Part shown: positions 1 to 11,641 of the stretch, one piece after another
Layout: every line of letters begins with the position of its first letter
How positions within the stretch are numbered: the stretch's first letter is position 1
Origin: Lucifuga dentata
Lineage: Eukaryota; Chordata; Actinopteri; Ophidiiformes; Bythitidae
Length of the DNA: 64,000 nucleotides
Direction of reading: 5' to 3'
Assembly: GCA_014773175.1 (NCBI GenBank)
Contig: VXCM01000496.1
Location: forward strand, 620,001-684,000
The notes under the pieces: model-generated
What the model saw: the letters and a program-made list of their open reading frames with translations, nothing else
What the model was told of the DNA's origin: nothing
Database searches by the model: none
Program-made: the position numbers and the translations under genes

Positions 1-3000
1 GGAGACCGAGCTTGTGCTGCTGCTCAACCAACTGTGCTGTGTCCTGGCAAAGGACCCATCAGTTCTGGAGCTCTTTTTCCACACCAGTGAGGACCAGGGA
101 GCCACTAACTTCCTCATCTTCTCTCTACTCATCCCCTTCATCCACAGAGAGGGCACAGTTGGCCAGCAAGCCAGAGATGCTTTGCTGCTCATTATGTCAT
201 TGTCTGCTGAGAACCAGCGTGTGGCCAAACACATCAAAGAGAACACCTACTTCTGCCCGGTCAGTCCTGGAAAAGGATGAATTCCTGCTTCTTTTCTGTT
301 ACTCTTACTCACACTTAGTGTCTTTTTGTATCTGTGTGTTTTGTATCAGAGTCTTTTTGACTCTGTGTATCCACACTGAGTCAGAGGCAGCCATTTCTAT
401 TCCCTGACTAGCAATCTAAATTCCTGACTTTTCTATGACCCTGGGTATACTTACCATAATCAGGACAAAATATGCAGATGAATTCATGGAACCAGTTGAA
501 ACAAGGTTAGAGCATCTCTGGTTTTGAATGCTAAAAATATCTGACATTAAGATTATTGCATGGTTGCAAGCTAATTCCATAAAAATAATGCCATTTAATC
601 ATGGTTGCCAGTTCAATAAAAATAGCCTATGGATGTGATACCAGTTTAACAGCTGAAAAGCTGCTTGGATTTGCGTGATAGTCCTATACAGTCATACACT
701 GTATAGGATGCACAACACATATTAGTGCAACACTAATGATGCACTCGTGTTACAGCTGAATTACATTACATTCGCATTCTTAAAGTTTTGTTCATGTTTG
801 AAATATGATTAGAAAGTATTATACCACACACAAAAGATGGTCATTACATTAATAGTGATTATCTGTTGTGTGGAAACAAGTATTTTGCAGTGCATTAATG
901 AGCTAATTCATGGCCTAGTTAGCATAAGAGGTTACAGCACATTTATAAGACCATTATGCTTGTTAGGAAAAGGCATGATGAGGAGTGAAACACTTTACTG
1001 CTTAAATATTTATAAATGTTTCAGAGATGACCTATATGAGGCATAAATCCATATGTATGCCATTTTACTGAGTGAGGAAGAGAGGAGGAGGAACAGACAA
1101 GCTATGTGGGCTGCTGCACTGGCTTGCTTACATCTGGCTTGCATTAACACCATGCAAAAGAAATGATTCACAAAGGCACTTCCCTGAATAGCATTATATC
1201 CTGCATATAAATATACATTTTATATATTATAATCTTATTCAGAAGAAAAAACTGAGAGCAAAAAAAAAACAAAACAAAACCAAAAGCCTTGCATATATCA
1301 TTGCGCTACATACTGCGTCATTAATTGTTCATGAAGCAATATTCTCTCTATCATCACTTTATGACACTAACTTTTCATTATCAGATAAGATCGTTCAAAC
1401 TTGCAGAATTAATGTTTTCTACACTACTGGTAAAATGTTAGACAAGCCAAATATAGTTTTTCTGTGGAGGATACCACCAGCTGAATAGGGTTCAGGATAA
1501 ACCGGATATGTGCATAGACAGAGTAAGCGCTATAATTACAGGTAAATAAAAAGGGATAATTTACTAAAATGAGTGAAAGTTGATGTGTAAGGCTTTCTGA
1601 TAGAATGGTGGTGAAATTGACCAATGGTTTCAATTCCAAACAACCATCCTAAACTGAGCAAGTGCTTCTTTTGTGACTGACCTGGTCTGTGCTCTTCCCT
1701 CAGGTTTTGGCCACAGGGCTGAGCGGCCTGTATTCATCTCTGCCCACCAAGCTTGAGGTTCCTAATGAGGAGTGGCACTGCCTGCACAGAGAGGACTGGC
1801 TCCAGATGCCAGCCCTCATTCAGTTTCTCAACTCGCTCGAATTCTGCAATGCTGTTATTCAGGTGAAAATGTCTGACAAGGCCGCATGTACTCAGCCACA
1901 TTAAAAATATATTCACACGTGATAAATGGCTGCTATGTTCTACTTGACTATGGACCTACTTTTGACTGACCATGGCTTTGCACTGTCTGTTCCCAGGTGG
2001 CCCACTCAGACATCAGAGACCAGCTTGTTAGTTACATCTACAATGGCTTCCTGGTGCCTGTCCTTGCTCCAGCTCTGCACAAGGTAGCTCCATCTTCCTC
2101 CTCACATCCATCTTACTCATCAGTTTCACTTGACTAAAATTAATATTATGTTATTTGTCTACTTAGTGCTGAACAATTAGTGCATACAGATTCATACAGT
2201 ATTATATTTTAAACAGTGGACACAGACACACTGCTGACTAATGACTCCTCCTTTATAAAGCTAACCCTAGAAGAGGTGATGGCCACCACAGCATATCTGG
2301 ACCTTTTCCTGAAGAGTGTGTCCGAGCCGGCCCTGCTGCAGACATTTCTGTCCTTCATTCTCCTCCACAGACATGAGAGCGTCCACATCTTAGACACGCT
2401 GGTCAGCCGCATCAATACCCCCTTCCAGGTACAGGATGAACCCCAAAATACTAATTTGCACACTATTTAGCTCACATATGACTAACATTTTGAGATTGAA
2501 AAGGTCCTACAGAGGCACTATGGCCCGTGGTGAGATTTAAAATATCACTAAACCCAGTAGATTATTGGTGTAGTGATGCTAACTTACTGATAACTTAACT
2601 GATATATGATGTTATATGATATATGAAGGCCTCTCAGCATTTTGAAAGTAGGCATGAGATGTCATGTGTGGTTGGAAGAACTGCTGGGCATCATTACCAT
2701 TAATGAATAATGAATTCTTTTCATTGCTGTTTGAACTTTGTAAATGCCTCAAGCATGTCATGCACCTGCAAGTCAGCAAATGATAACTCACACGTCACAT
2801 TGTTTTCTTTAACCTCAGGGCTTTGACTAGCATGAAAATATCTCTCATTTTAAAATATTTCTCATCACTTTTTCACTTGATGTTTAATGATTTTAAAAAT
2901 AAATGCATAGGGGTGTCGTCATGTCGTAACAAGTCAGTTTTTAGAGTTGGTGTAAGCTTTTGATCAGAGAAGCTCTGTAGCTTTACAATAAGCATTAGCA

Positions 3001-6000
3001 TCTTGACCCTGCGGGAGGCATAATTAAAAGACAAGTGACTAGCATAATTCCTTTGTCATCCTCAGTAATCATTTGAGTGAGCTTTATTGTTTCCTTTCAC
3101 CACTCCAGCTGGGCACTGTATCACTGGCATTGTTCCGCACTCTCATTGGTTTATACTGTGAAGATGTAATGCTGCAGCTCATATTGAGGTGAGTCACACG
3201 CACACACTCGCAGTTACAAAGCATTGTACCTCTAAATGGTTTATGCTATGATGAGCTTTCAATCTCTACCCCGTCCCCCACTGTGTAGACTTGTGTCACC
3301 ATCTGTCCTCCTATCCCCCCCACTCATCCCACTGCCACCCGTTGGGGTTCCTAACAGGATCAGGTTCTTTCTGCATTTCCAGGTACCTGATTCCTTGTAA
3401 TCACATGATGTTGAGTCAAAGACGCGTGGTGAGAGAGAGGGACTGCTACTCAGTGTCAGCAGCCAAGATCCTGGCATTGACACCATCCTGCTGTTCTCCT
3501 GAACACAGCCCCCCTCCCCTCCGCCAGCTGGACTCCATCCTCTTTTCCAAGGGTGCAGAGAATCCCAATGCTGCTGACACCACAGGTTAGAGGAGTGGGG
3601 CATTAAGAAGTGTGTGTGCTACTTGTAATGCATGTTACTGATGTTATTGTTACCCACATTAAAAGGCAGAGGGCTGCAGGTTGAGGAATTGAGTTGAGAA
3701 AACACCCTTCACCCGTTTTTTTAAGGCCCTGCTTTTGTAAACAGCTAGGGTGCAAAGTCATCATTGTGCAAGAGCATATGAGCTCCAGGAAATAAGAGAG
3801 CTAGGAGGAGTTAGCAATGCTATTTAAGTGTAAATTATGATTTCTGTAATAGTTGTGTGTAGATACAAGAATCAGAGCAAATGGAGCATAACCAGAAATA
3901 TGGAAAGTCTTTCACAGACCTATGTATACAGGTGAAATGGGATGTAATGGACAGAAACGGACTCACAGAGAGACAAAAATATTATACAAAAGCAGTATTA
4001 TTGACTTATTACTAGCTTATCAGTCCGAATTTGTGCATTTGAGTATGGTTCACTACAAGGTCCTGGGACCTTTATTGAGACATGATCATGTAAGATGGAT
4101 CATTCTGAGTATTTTATCAAACATTGAGATTTCCCACTGGTTAGCTCTGTTAAACCACTTTACCTCCTGTAGCTCCTTGTCAAACTCATTATTTCTGCTC
4201 TGCTCTACATGCTGTGCTGAGGAGCTGCACGCCAACTTTCATCAACATTTCCAATCTGTTTTGTCAGATGAAAAAGTAAGCTTCCTGGAAGAGGACAGCT
4301 CAGGAAACTCCTGCGTCATTGGCTCTGAAATCTATTTGGATGTCAGTTACCTTCATTACCTCTATGATGCCCGTCTGAGCATCAGAAGCTGCATGCAGGC
4401 CTGCAAAATTTGGTCAGCTCCTTATGACGGTGAGGACCCTCCTCCTGAGAAATACCAGGCTGGTGTCCTCGAGGAAGGAGGGCTCAAAAGTCGACAAGCC
4501 CAAATTGCTCCCAGGAGAGTTACTCAGCAGGTGCCTCTACGTCCTCAACCCTGCCCACCCACAAATCCAGAGCCAGCTTGTGCCAGCCAGCTGGAGCTAG
4601 AGTGGGACGATAGTTATGACGCGTGCCCAGTGGACAATACTGAGGTTTCTGCTGAAAGTAAACCTGTGCAGTTGCCTCCTGCTGAGCCTCCCCAGCATAT
4701 CCAGGAGATGAGAAAAACAGCTATCATGTTGGTCAAAGGTTCTTACATTGAGGAATCTGAGTTCCAGGATGATGTCATGGTGTACGATCTTGTTGCCAAG
4801 AAAGACACCCGAGATAGCGAGCATGGCAAGCACAAACCCAACTCATCAAAAGAAGAAGAAACCCAGCCAAGCTCACCAGATGCTCCCCTAAAAAATGGAC
4901 TCAGGCTAACACTTCCATCCTGCATGATGGGAGAAAATGGCAAGAATGGCTTAGACACCAAGGCTAAAGGTCAAACAGATTGGAATTCCAACCTCCAAAA
5001 TACCAGTCCTCCTGAGTTGGGTGATGACCTTTTGGATCAGTATGAAGATCTGATTCGTACTTTGGACACTGAAGCAGGTGGAAAAGTGGTTACAACTGAT
5101 GGAGAGTTCAGGAAACCTATCACACCCATGGAGGAGGAGGATGAGATGGATTTTAGTTCCTTCTCTGCAGATACACCTGAACCAGAAAAACTGCTTTCAC
5201 CATTTGGGACAAAGTTTCGCAGTGGAAGTGGAAGCAGAAGCCATTCAGTGCCTTTTACAGGTAAACTGAGCGATAGCATTTGGTTAGCAGCATGTAGTCA
5301 CACTTAATCACTGTCATATCCAAAACTTGACAATTGGAAGTCTGTTTTTCTCTTGCTGTAGGTCCATTTATGAGTGTTCTGTTGTCTCGTCTGGAGAACA
5401 TGCTGAATAACTCGCTTCATATCAACTTATTGTTAACTGGCATCCTGGCGCAGTTGGCTGCCTACCCTCAGCCTCTGCTTCGCTCCTTCCTCCTCAACAC
5501 CAACATGGTCTTCCAGCCTACTGTCCGCTCCATGTACCAGGTAGGCAGGAAGGAGGCTTTAGTCTCATTTTACAACCTTTTCATGTAGCAGGAGTGATGG
5601 CAAGAATCATCAAGTAAACAGAGCAAAAACAAAATAAGCACAAAAAGACAGATAGGATAGCATTTATTGCAGAGAGCTGTTGTATTGGATTACATTAGCC
5701 TGTACAGACGTACATAATAAAGTGGCCTCTGAGTATATAACTGAACAAGAAATCTTTGAATCAGACAATTAGACAAATGTGGGCAGAACTCTTTTAATAA
5801 GGGTAATATTATAAGGAGAACTGTAATGAGTCCATTTGTTATGCTGCAGCTCTTGCATTTGAAACATATTCTGATTAGTATCTCCTGTGTATTTCCTCTT
5901 TTACTACGTTAGTATACACAGTTGATGTGTTTTTAATTCTGGGTTTCTTGTACATGCCGTCAGGTACTAGCCACTGTGAAGAACCAGATTGAAAACCTGG

Positions 6001-7062
6001 TTGCAACCAGGAAGGACTTTCCTCAGTTGATCACTGCTGCCCAACACTGGCTCCTGGCCAGGGAGACCTCCTTCAAATCAGCAGGTGATTTTCTTTCTCT
6101 GACAGCTGTGGTTAGATTCTTCATGCACATGCATCTTTAGCACACTCTTGTATTAAATTAAGCTATTAAAGTGCATGTGTACGTCATGTAGTTGCAAATT
6201 TACAAACTTACATAATTGTCTTAATGTTCCTAATGTTTTGCAAAGCATACTTTGGTTTTACTTAGATTTAAAATCTGACTTCTGCCAACATCTATGACCA
6301 AAAATATACTGTACTTAGTCAGTTTTGTCGTGTTCCTAATAAAATGTGATACTAAATATCAAATTACTCACACAGTTGAGTGGCAGTTAAAATAATTGGC
6401 ATTATGTGGCTTTCATTATGTTTTTGTAAGATTTAGATTTTGCTGTAAGAATTTGTTGAGTTTCCCAATCTCACTAAATGATTAAAACCAAATCTGGATT
6501 CTGCCTCCGTTGTGGTTTGGTTCATGTAACAACCATAATAGATACAGGCTCAGCTGAGCCCTGGAGTCTGAAGTGTTTCTGAACAAGATTCCCCACAGAG
6601 CTGCAAAAGCTACAAAAATGCTGTCAGAAGAATGTTTGTGCATAGATAACACAGAATTTACTAAGATGGGGATTTCAAAGGGAATTTTCAAGTTGTTAAC
6701 TGCATCACTCCTCTTCTATATTTAGATATGTGAGGAATAGAATTGATGGTTAAAGTAACATGTAATAGACGATATTCCTATTTATTATTTTTAATTATAT
6801 CCCCCCCCCCCCCCNCCCAGTTTTGTTATTTTAACTTAATAAAATTCTCATGTTTTCAGACAACACCAGTGGGAGTCAGAGAGGTTCCACCCACGGGGAG
6901 GGGGGAAGATTGTTGAAGAGCTCACCTCCACCAAAACCCAAAGCCATCTCTCTGGATCAGACTGAAGTCTTCGCTACTGTCCTCTTCACAGAGTTCCTCA
7001 AAGAACTGGCTGCCATTGCACAAGAGCAGTCCATCTTATCATACATTCCTTTGGAAGAGTAA
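1..7062 (+). CDS. fhip1a: FHIP1A (FAM160A1), FTS-Hook-interacting protein, C-terminal ten coding exons (5' partial)
   Basis: Spliced gene running in from the left edge. Coding exons: <1-259, 1704-1862, 1997-2083, 2261-2428, 3109-3188, 3383-3585, 4268-5260, 5362-5540, 5964-6084, 6860-7062 (stop TAA). All introns are GT-AG and the joins keep one frame for 816 codons plus stop. The family has roughly 1000 residues, so the N-terminal part is missing. Family landmarks are the FHIP N-terminal block (YFCPVLATGLSGLYSS across the first junction, then EDWLQMPALIQFLNSLEFCN), YIYNGFLVPVLAPALHK, YLIPCNHMMLSQR, the acidic LEWDDSYD stretch with GSYIEESEFQDDVMVY, and a conserved C-terminal module (GPFMSVLLSRLENML, then LFTEFLKELAAIAQ). 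Family knowledge: FHIP proteins bind FTS/AKTIP and Hook proteins and couple cargo such as endosomes to cytoplasmic dynein. The 1A rather than 1B assignment rests mainly on the neighbouring gatb. Confidence 0.92.
260..1703 (+). other. fhip1a intron (1.4 kb), no embedded gene seen
   Basis: AT-rich intron between a GTCAGT donor and an acceptor after CTCTTCCCTCAG. I see only short A-rich runs near 1259-1280. The small open frames inside show no similarity I recognise. Confidence 0.7.
2261..2428 (+). CDS. fhip1a: fhip1a internal exon, start decided by reading frame
   Basis: This exon encodes LTLEEVMATTAYLDLFLKSV onward to RINTPFQ. The open frame extends upstream to 2216, and another AG lies at 2215-2216. 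Using that AG, or the one at 2224-2225, would break the frame set by the previous exon, which ends exactly on a codon at 2083. The AG at 2259-2260, preceded by a short pyrimidine run and a CTAAT branch-point-like sequence, gives an in-frame junction (HK then LTLEEVM). I therefore place the boundary there. Confidence 0.8.
2429..3108 (+). other. fhip1a intron, nothing notable
   Basis: AT-rich intron of about 680 bp between a GTACAG donor and an acceptor after CCACTCCAG. No repeat or RNA gene was recognised. Confidence 0.7.
3586..4267 (+). other. fhip1a intron, part of it fortuitously open
   Basis: Intron of 682 bp. Its 3' half (3922-4267) is open in the frame of the next exon but has intron-like composition and no family similarity. 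It ends in a good acceptor (CCAATCTGTTTTGTCAG). Confidence 0.75.
4268..5260 (+). CDS. fhip1a: fhip1a large exon encoding the acidic, mostly disordered middle region
   Basis: This 993-nt exon supplies about 40% of the coding sequence seen. The same open frame continues upstream to an ATG at 3922, but that part is intronic. The previous exon ends with one spare base, and only the acceptor after TCTGTTTTGTCAG at 4267 restores the frame and joins to homologous sequence (DEKVSFLEED). It contains a helical patch (YLDVSYLHYLYDARLSIRSC), the conserved LEWDDSYD acidic motif, PPQHIQEMRKTAIMLVKGSY, and then a Ser/Pro/Glu/Asp-rich linker that looks unstructured. The donor is ACAG|GTAAAC. Confidence 0.88.
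5541..5963 (+). other. fhip1a intron, nothing notable
   Basis: Intron of 423 bp, donor CAG|GTAGGC, acceptor GCCGTCAG. No repeats were recognised. Confidence 0.7.
6085..6859 (+). other. fhip1a last intron, with poly-C run and an N
   Basis: Intron of 775 bp. A poly-C run at 6801-6818 is interrupted by N at 6815. Nothing else was recognised. Confidence 0.7.
6860..7062 (+). CDS. fhip1a: fhip1a terminal coding exon
   Basis: The acceptor TGTTTTCAG ends at 6859, and the stop TAA is at 7060-7062. The exon begins with a Ser/Gly-rich linker, followed by a conserved helix (VLFTEFLKELAAIAQEQSI) typical of the FHIP C-terminus. The protein ends soon after this helix with a short tail (SYIPLEE). The preceding intron contains a poly-C run interrupted by a single N at 6815. 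Confidence 0.9.
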
Positions 7063-10018
7063 TCATGTCCCATTAAGACTCTGTGATGTGTCCAACTTAA
7101 CTCTTTAAAGACTCTTTTAGATGGTTTTCTATTTTTTATTTTGTCCTCTTCTGGCACTACTTGATGAAGAAACCTCATAGATCCAGTGATTTCTATGATG
7201 GTTTTTTTTTTTAAACTGATAGAGTATATTTTTCCAAACCAAGATAATCAGTAGATAGATCAGTAGTTAGCAGAGTACATACAGTACTTTTTCTGAATTT
7301 CATATGCTTTTTAATTTGATCTCTCTTGTTCTGTGTAGATTTGCAGTGACAGAACTGCAACCTATTTGCTGAAGCCTACACCAGTCAGTAATGCTGATAA
7401 AGTCCAGCTTCAGGTCCACAACCAAAGACTGTATGAACATATAGAACACACACAACAACTTCAATCAGTCATCAGATCCTTCCTCAGCGTTGATACTCAT
7501 GAACTTTAGGGCACTGCCCATGCTTCGAATGTCTTCTGCAACCAGCACGAACTACAACGTCGATCCTCATCGTGGTTTTAAAATACTCAGGTAGCCTTTC
7601 TGGAGTGTTGTTGCCTTCCTGCCATAGGATTTCACATGTCACTGAGTCTCAATTGCACCTGTTGCTTTGGGAAGAGATGAGGCTATAAAAAATGTAATGT
7701 GTTTGTAACTGTAACAAGTTTTAGAGGCTAGAATCCTATGGCATCATCAGATCTTAAGATTTTGTTCTTATTACATGGAGCTGTTACGTGATTTAATCTT
7801 TGAGAAACAGGTTGCTTAATTTTGTTAGTTCACAAAGTGGATTTTCCACAAAATCAATGTATGTTAAATATAAATTTGACTAGTTTTTTTTCTGTTGATT
7901 CATATTATGGCAACTCAGGGGTCATTCAGTGCACATTCTGTTATCACAACTCTCAAGCAGCCTTCAAATGAAGCAATTTTCTTATAATTCACTCACATTT
8001 ATGGGCTCCATTGCTTTCCATATGTGTACAAGCTGACAGCCTGGTGAAACAAACCAGGATTATTCATGCTATATTTAATTTGCCTTATTTAGTAATGCTT
8101 TATTATGTACATTATTGTAAGAAGAATGTTCTAACAATGTAGGATACTATGCAAATGATATTTGGGGTATAAGTATTTCATATTTTCTGAGAGGGAGGGG
8201 GTATTTAAGCTTTTTTGAGACTGAGGTTTTATGGCCATATTTTTTTCAACAAGGTTATACTGGAGTTTTTTTCAGTATCATCTTTTTTATGGCTTGTGGT
8301 CACTATCTTGTATTTAGGGATTGAGTAAGGATTTGTTTTAGTCGTGGTGAGTTTCATTATCACTGTTGGGCAAGTGGTACTTTTGCATCTAGGACGTTTT
8401 TTGTTAAAAACCAGCTTTATGTTAGTCCAGGTATTGGACATGGGTTTTATTTACTGTAGTTGTTTTAATGATATAATATGATTGTAAGAGATATATTTGT
8501 TACAAAGCATGCCTATCTAAATTAATTAACCAGGACAGAAGTACTTTTAAATTGATATTTAAATTCTGAGGTTTGCTCAAACACTTGCCTGATTTTAAAG
8601 TGGATTTGCTCAGAAGTAATACAAAATTGTATATTTTATGCTTTTAGTCTATGGTGAAATATTTTTTTACTTAAAGCTGCCTATTCTTTCAGAGTGTAAA
8701 AGAACATAGGGACGGAAGATGCACAACATATATTGTTTTGTCAAGATATTGATTATTTCATAAGTCAAGTTATGTTCAATTTACTTTTACCTGTGAAGAA
8801 CACTCTGTAGCGCTGCTCTCAAAATTACTCAATTATATTATTTGTCCATAAGTCACAAGAAAAGTCTTTTCTAAAAAAGAAAAGAAAGAACGAAAGAAAG
8901 AAAGAAAGAAAGAAAGTTACAACGATCCACACCTAGATGTAAAGAGTTATTAAAATTTGGACATTAACTAAATTAGTACCAAATTAAAAACATTTTTCAA
9001 AATATGATGTACATTATTAATCTGTGTAATGATAACTCATCACTGGAGCAAATAATACTTCAAATTCGGTTATTCCAATTTTATTTAGTTATTAAAAGTT
9101 ATAATCTTTGTTGACAAGAGACAAAATAGCCTGCTTTGAGTAGATCTAACTAAAACTAAATGCATTCTTATTGTGGAACAACACAAAGCAATATGAGAAA
9201 ATTAAGTAAAAGCAGCTGTATATCTGTTATTCTCTGCATTGTGATCTGATCACTTCAAGAGCTAATAAGATTGAAAATTTTGTTAACCTTAAAGTTTAGT
9301 TCTGGATTGTGCATTTTTGAAAATATCCAGCCAATTTCTACCCGATGCTATGCAGTCAAAGAATAAGACATATGCAGTAGGATTCTTTTTTTCTCAGAAT
9401 AACTAGAGATATAGTTGTATCAATGATTTTGCCAGAATTTTTGATGTCTGTACTTTGATAAACAAATGTTGCAGTGCACTTTCTCAGCTTTTTATGCTAG
9501 TGATACAGCACTGAATCATACTGGCTCAATCTGACAGCCTGCATGGATTTAGTTTTTATAGCCCAGCTCAGTGTACAATCACTCTTTTAGCATGGTGGCC
9601 TATTGCAATTTGGCTACCAAATTTGTAGATCGATTTCTGTCTCAGTAGATTGTTATTCCAAAGATTCTAAATTATCTTGTCTGACAGCATTTAGCCTCAA
9701 CTTCCTGTTAAAGAGGTGATCTGGTTTAACTCGACACAATGGCATGTCTCTTTTAATAAAGGCAACTTCTATCAAATTAAACTGCTGCCTGTAATTTGTC
9801 TAGATTTATTATTGTTTTCCCACTAGATTAATAAAAAATGCATATTTTTCAGACTAGAAAAAGGCTCACCTGACACCAGCAATATGTTCTTTCCTTTTTG
9901 CCAAAGGTGGTGTGGAGGTGTTTACTCTGTGAACACTGATGTTCTCATTTAATTCTTAGAAGTAAATATGTTCTTGGACTCTGTCACCTTTGTGTCTAAA
10001 TCTAAACACTGAAATAAA
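7063..10018 (+). other. fhip1a: Probable 3' UTR and downstream region of fhip1a
   Basis: AT-rich, gene-free sequence after the fhip1a stop. Candidate poly(A) signals AATAAA occur at 9755-9760, 9830-9835 and 10013-10018; which is used cannot be decided from sequence. An AAAG microsatellite sits at 8873-8916. No open frame shows protein family similarity. Confidence 0.5.
8873..8916 (+). repeat. (AAAG)n microsatellite
   Basis: An imperfect A-rich start is followed by uninterrupted GAAA units with one GAAC variant. Confidence 0.95.
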
Positions 10019-11305
10019 GAGAAGATGAGCACATGATATTAAGGAGTGCGGAGGAACAGGGCAACTAACAGCAGAATATTAACAACCTGATTATTACTGT
10101 TTTGAAGGAGAGACATTCACCATCGTAATACTGACTATGGTACTGAAAGGGTTAATATTCCCCTATTCCCCTGTACATTTCATCACCTAAAGAAAAGGAA
10201 GAAAAAGCTATCCAGTTGTCCATTCTTACCGATGGCCCACAGTGATCACATTACTGAGTAATCAACAGTCAACAAAGAAGTCTAGAACTTTATTACCATT
10301 ACTATTACATGTGTGAAAAAAACACTAACCTCTACGTCAGTGCAGAATAAAAAGCCAAAAATACGTAATGTGATACTGGACGGCATCATAAAGACCAACC
10401 GTGAACCTCAACTAATATCCATCTAAAGTCACATGCACTCCGACAGCATTACAGCAGAATGTGATTTGATGTAACTTGAGACTTCTGTCAAGTTAAGTGT
10501 GGTAAAATAAAAATCAGTACTTCACACTCTAAGAGTTGTTGGTGCTACAGCTATCTTGCAAGTCATATAACTTTGAAACTAATACAGCCATAACAAAATA
10601 AGATTAGTTTGTAATGAAAATCAGCTCTGGAGGCGGAGCAGCAGCCACACAGTTACCAGAAAACCATCACATATAAATATTGTAATGTCAGCTGTCATTT
10701 TCTGATATCCATATAGGATCAGGCACAAAATTATTAGGGACATGAAGTACATTAATGAGGCAAATCCATGTAAATCCCAACACCCCTAAGTGATTTACAT
10801 TATTATATACAGTATATGAGACAATTCATGTGAATGTCAGCATCTCAAGACACGAGTCAAATAGGCTGTCATATGTGCACCAACCACAAGAGGGAGCTCA
10901 CTGATCACATTCATACCTGCTTGTTTAAACGCAGGGTCTCACCCATCTCTTATGTCAGCACTTTAAATCTTCCATGTGATTTTCAGAATTCACAAATGAT
11001 CATAATGGTCAAAAGACAGAATCAAATGGTACATAAAGCTTGAAGGTTACACTGACGAATATTTAAAGGATTTGTATCTGAAGTCTTTCTTTTCCCTCCT
11101 GTAAAACCCATGTTACTTATTTTAAACATAAGATGGGTTTTCACCATTTGTCAAACTACATAATTTTTCAGGCAGAAATTACTTTTCAGGGTTAAACTGT
11201 GTCTGTGTAAGACTCATCTACTCCCATCACCTAGGAAAATGTCATAAAGCCATCTTCCTGCTGCACAGAATCAAAGCCATCAGGTTACCGGATAATCTGA
11301 AAAGA
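10019..11305. other. Intergenic region between convergent fhip1a and gatb
   Basis: No gene is visible. It would carry the 3' ends of both convergent transcripts. A TTTATT (AATAAA on the minus strand) at 11306-11311 at its right edge is the best gatb poly(A) candidate. Short open frames are of chance length. Confidence 0.5.
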
Positions 11306-11311
11306 TTTATT
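11306..11311 (-). terminator. gatb: Candidate gatb polyadenylation signal (AATAAA)
   Basis: TTTATT on the plus strand reads AATAAA in the gatb direction, about 330 nt past the gatb stop codon. No experimental support is available here; other signals further downstream are possible. Confidence 0.45.
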
Positions 11312-11641
11312 GTGTTTACACACATACTGCAGCACATACACGAACGCAGGAGCTTTTATCTAGAGAAAACATTTTTACCAACCTGCAGAAATAATGGCCA
11401 AACCAAAAATTAACCAACTAATGACCAGAATTGGAACACTTTTTTTTTCTTCAGAGCAGCAGTAATAGCTGCAGGTACAACCTGCTCTGCAGAAAGAGAA
11501 AAATGGAGCTGTGATCTGAAATATTGCTGTCATATCTTTTCTCTTCCATAAAGGCTCAAATAACATACAGTATGCCATGACTTTACTGTCTCACTGACAC
11601 GGCTGTGTCTCATTTGTATTGTGTGCAGAAGGATCTGGCCT

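Noticed and set aside
3922..4267. Upstream extension of the long open frame, with its own ATG, as the start of a separate 461-aa protein
   Set aside because: Only 4268-5260 resembles FHIP proteins. The upstream part is intron-like, and a good acceptor at 4267 restores the phase of the preceding exon.
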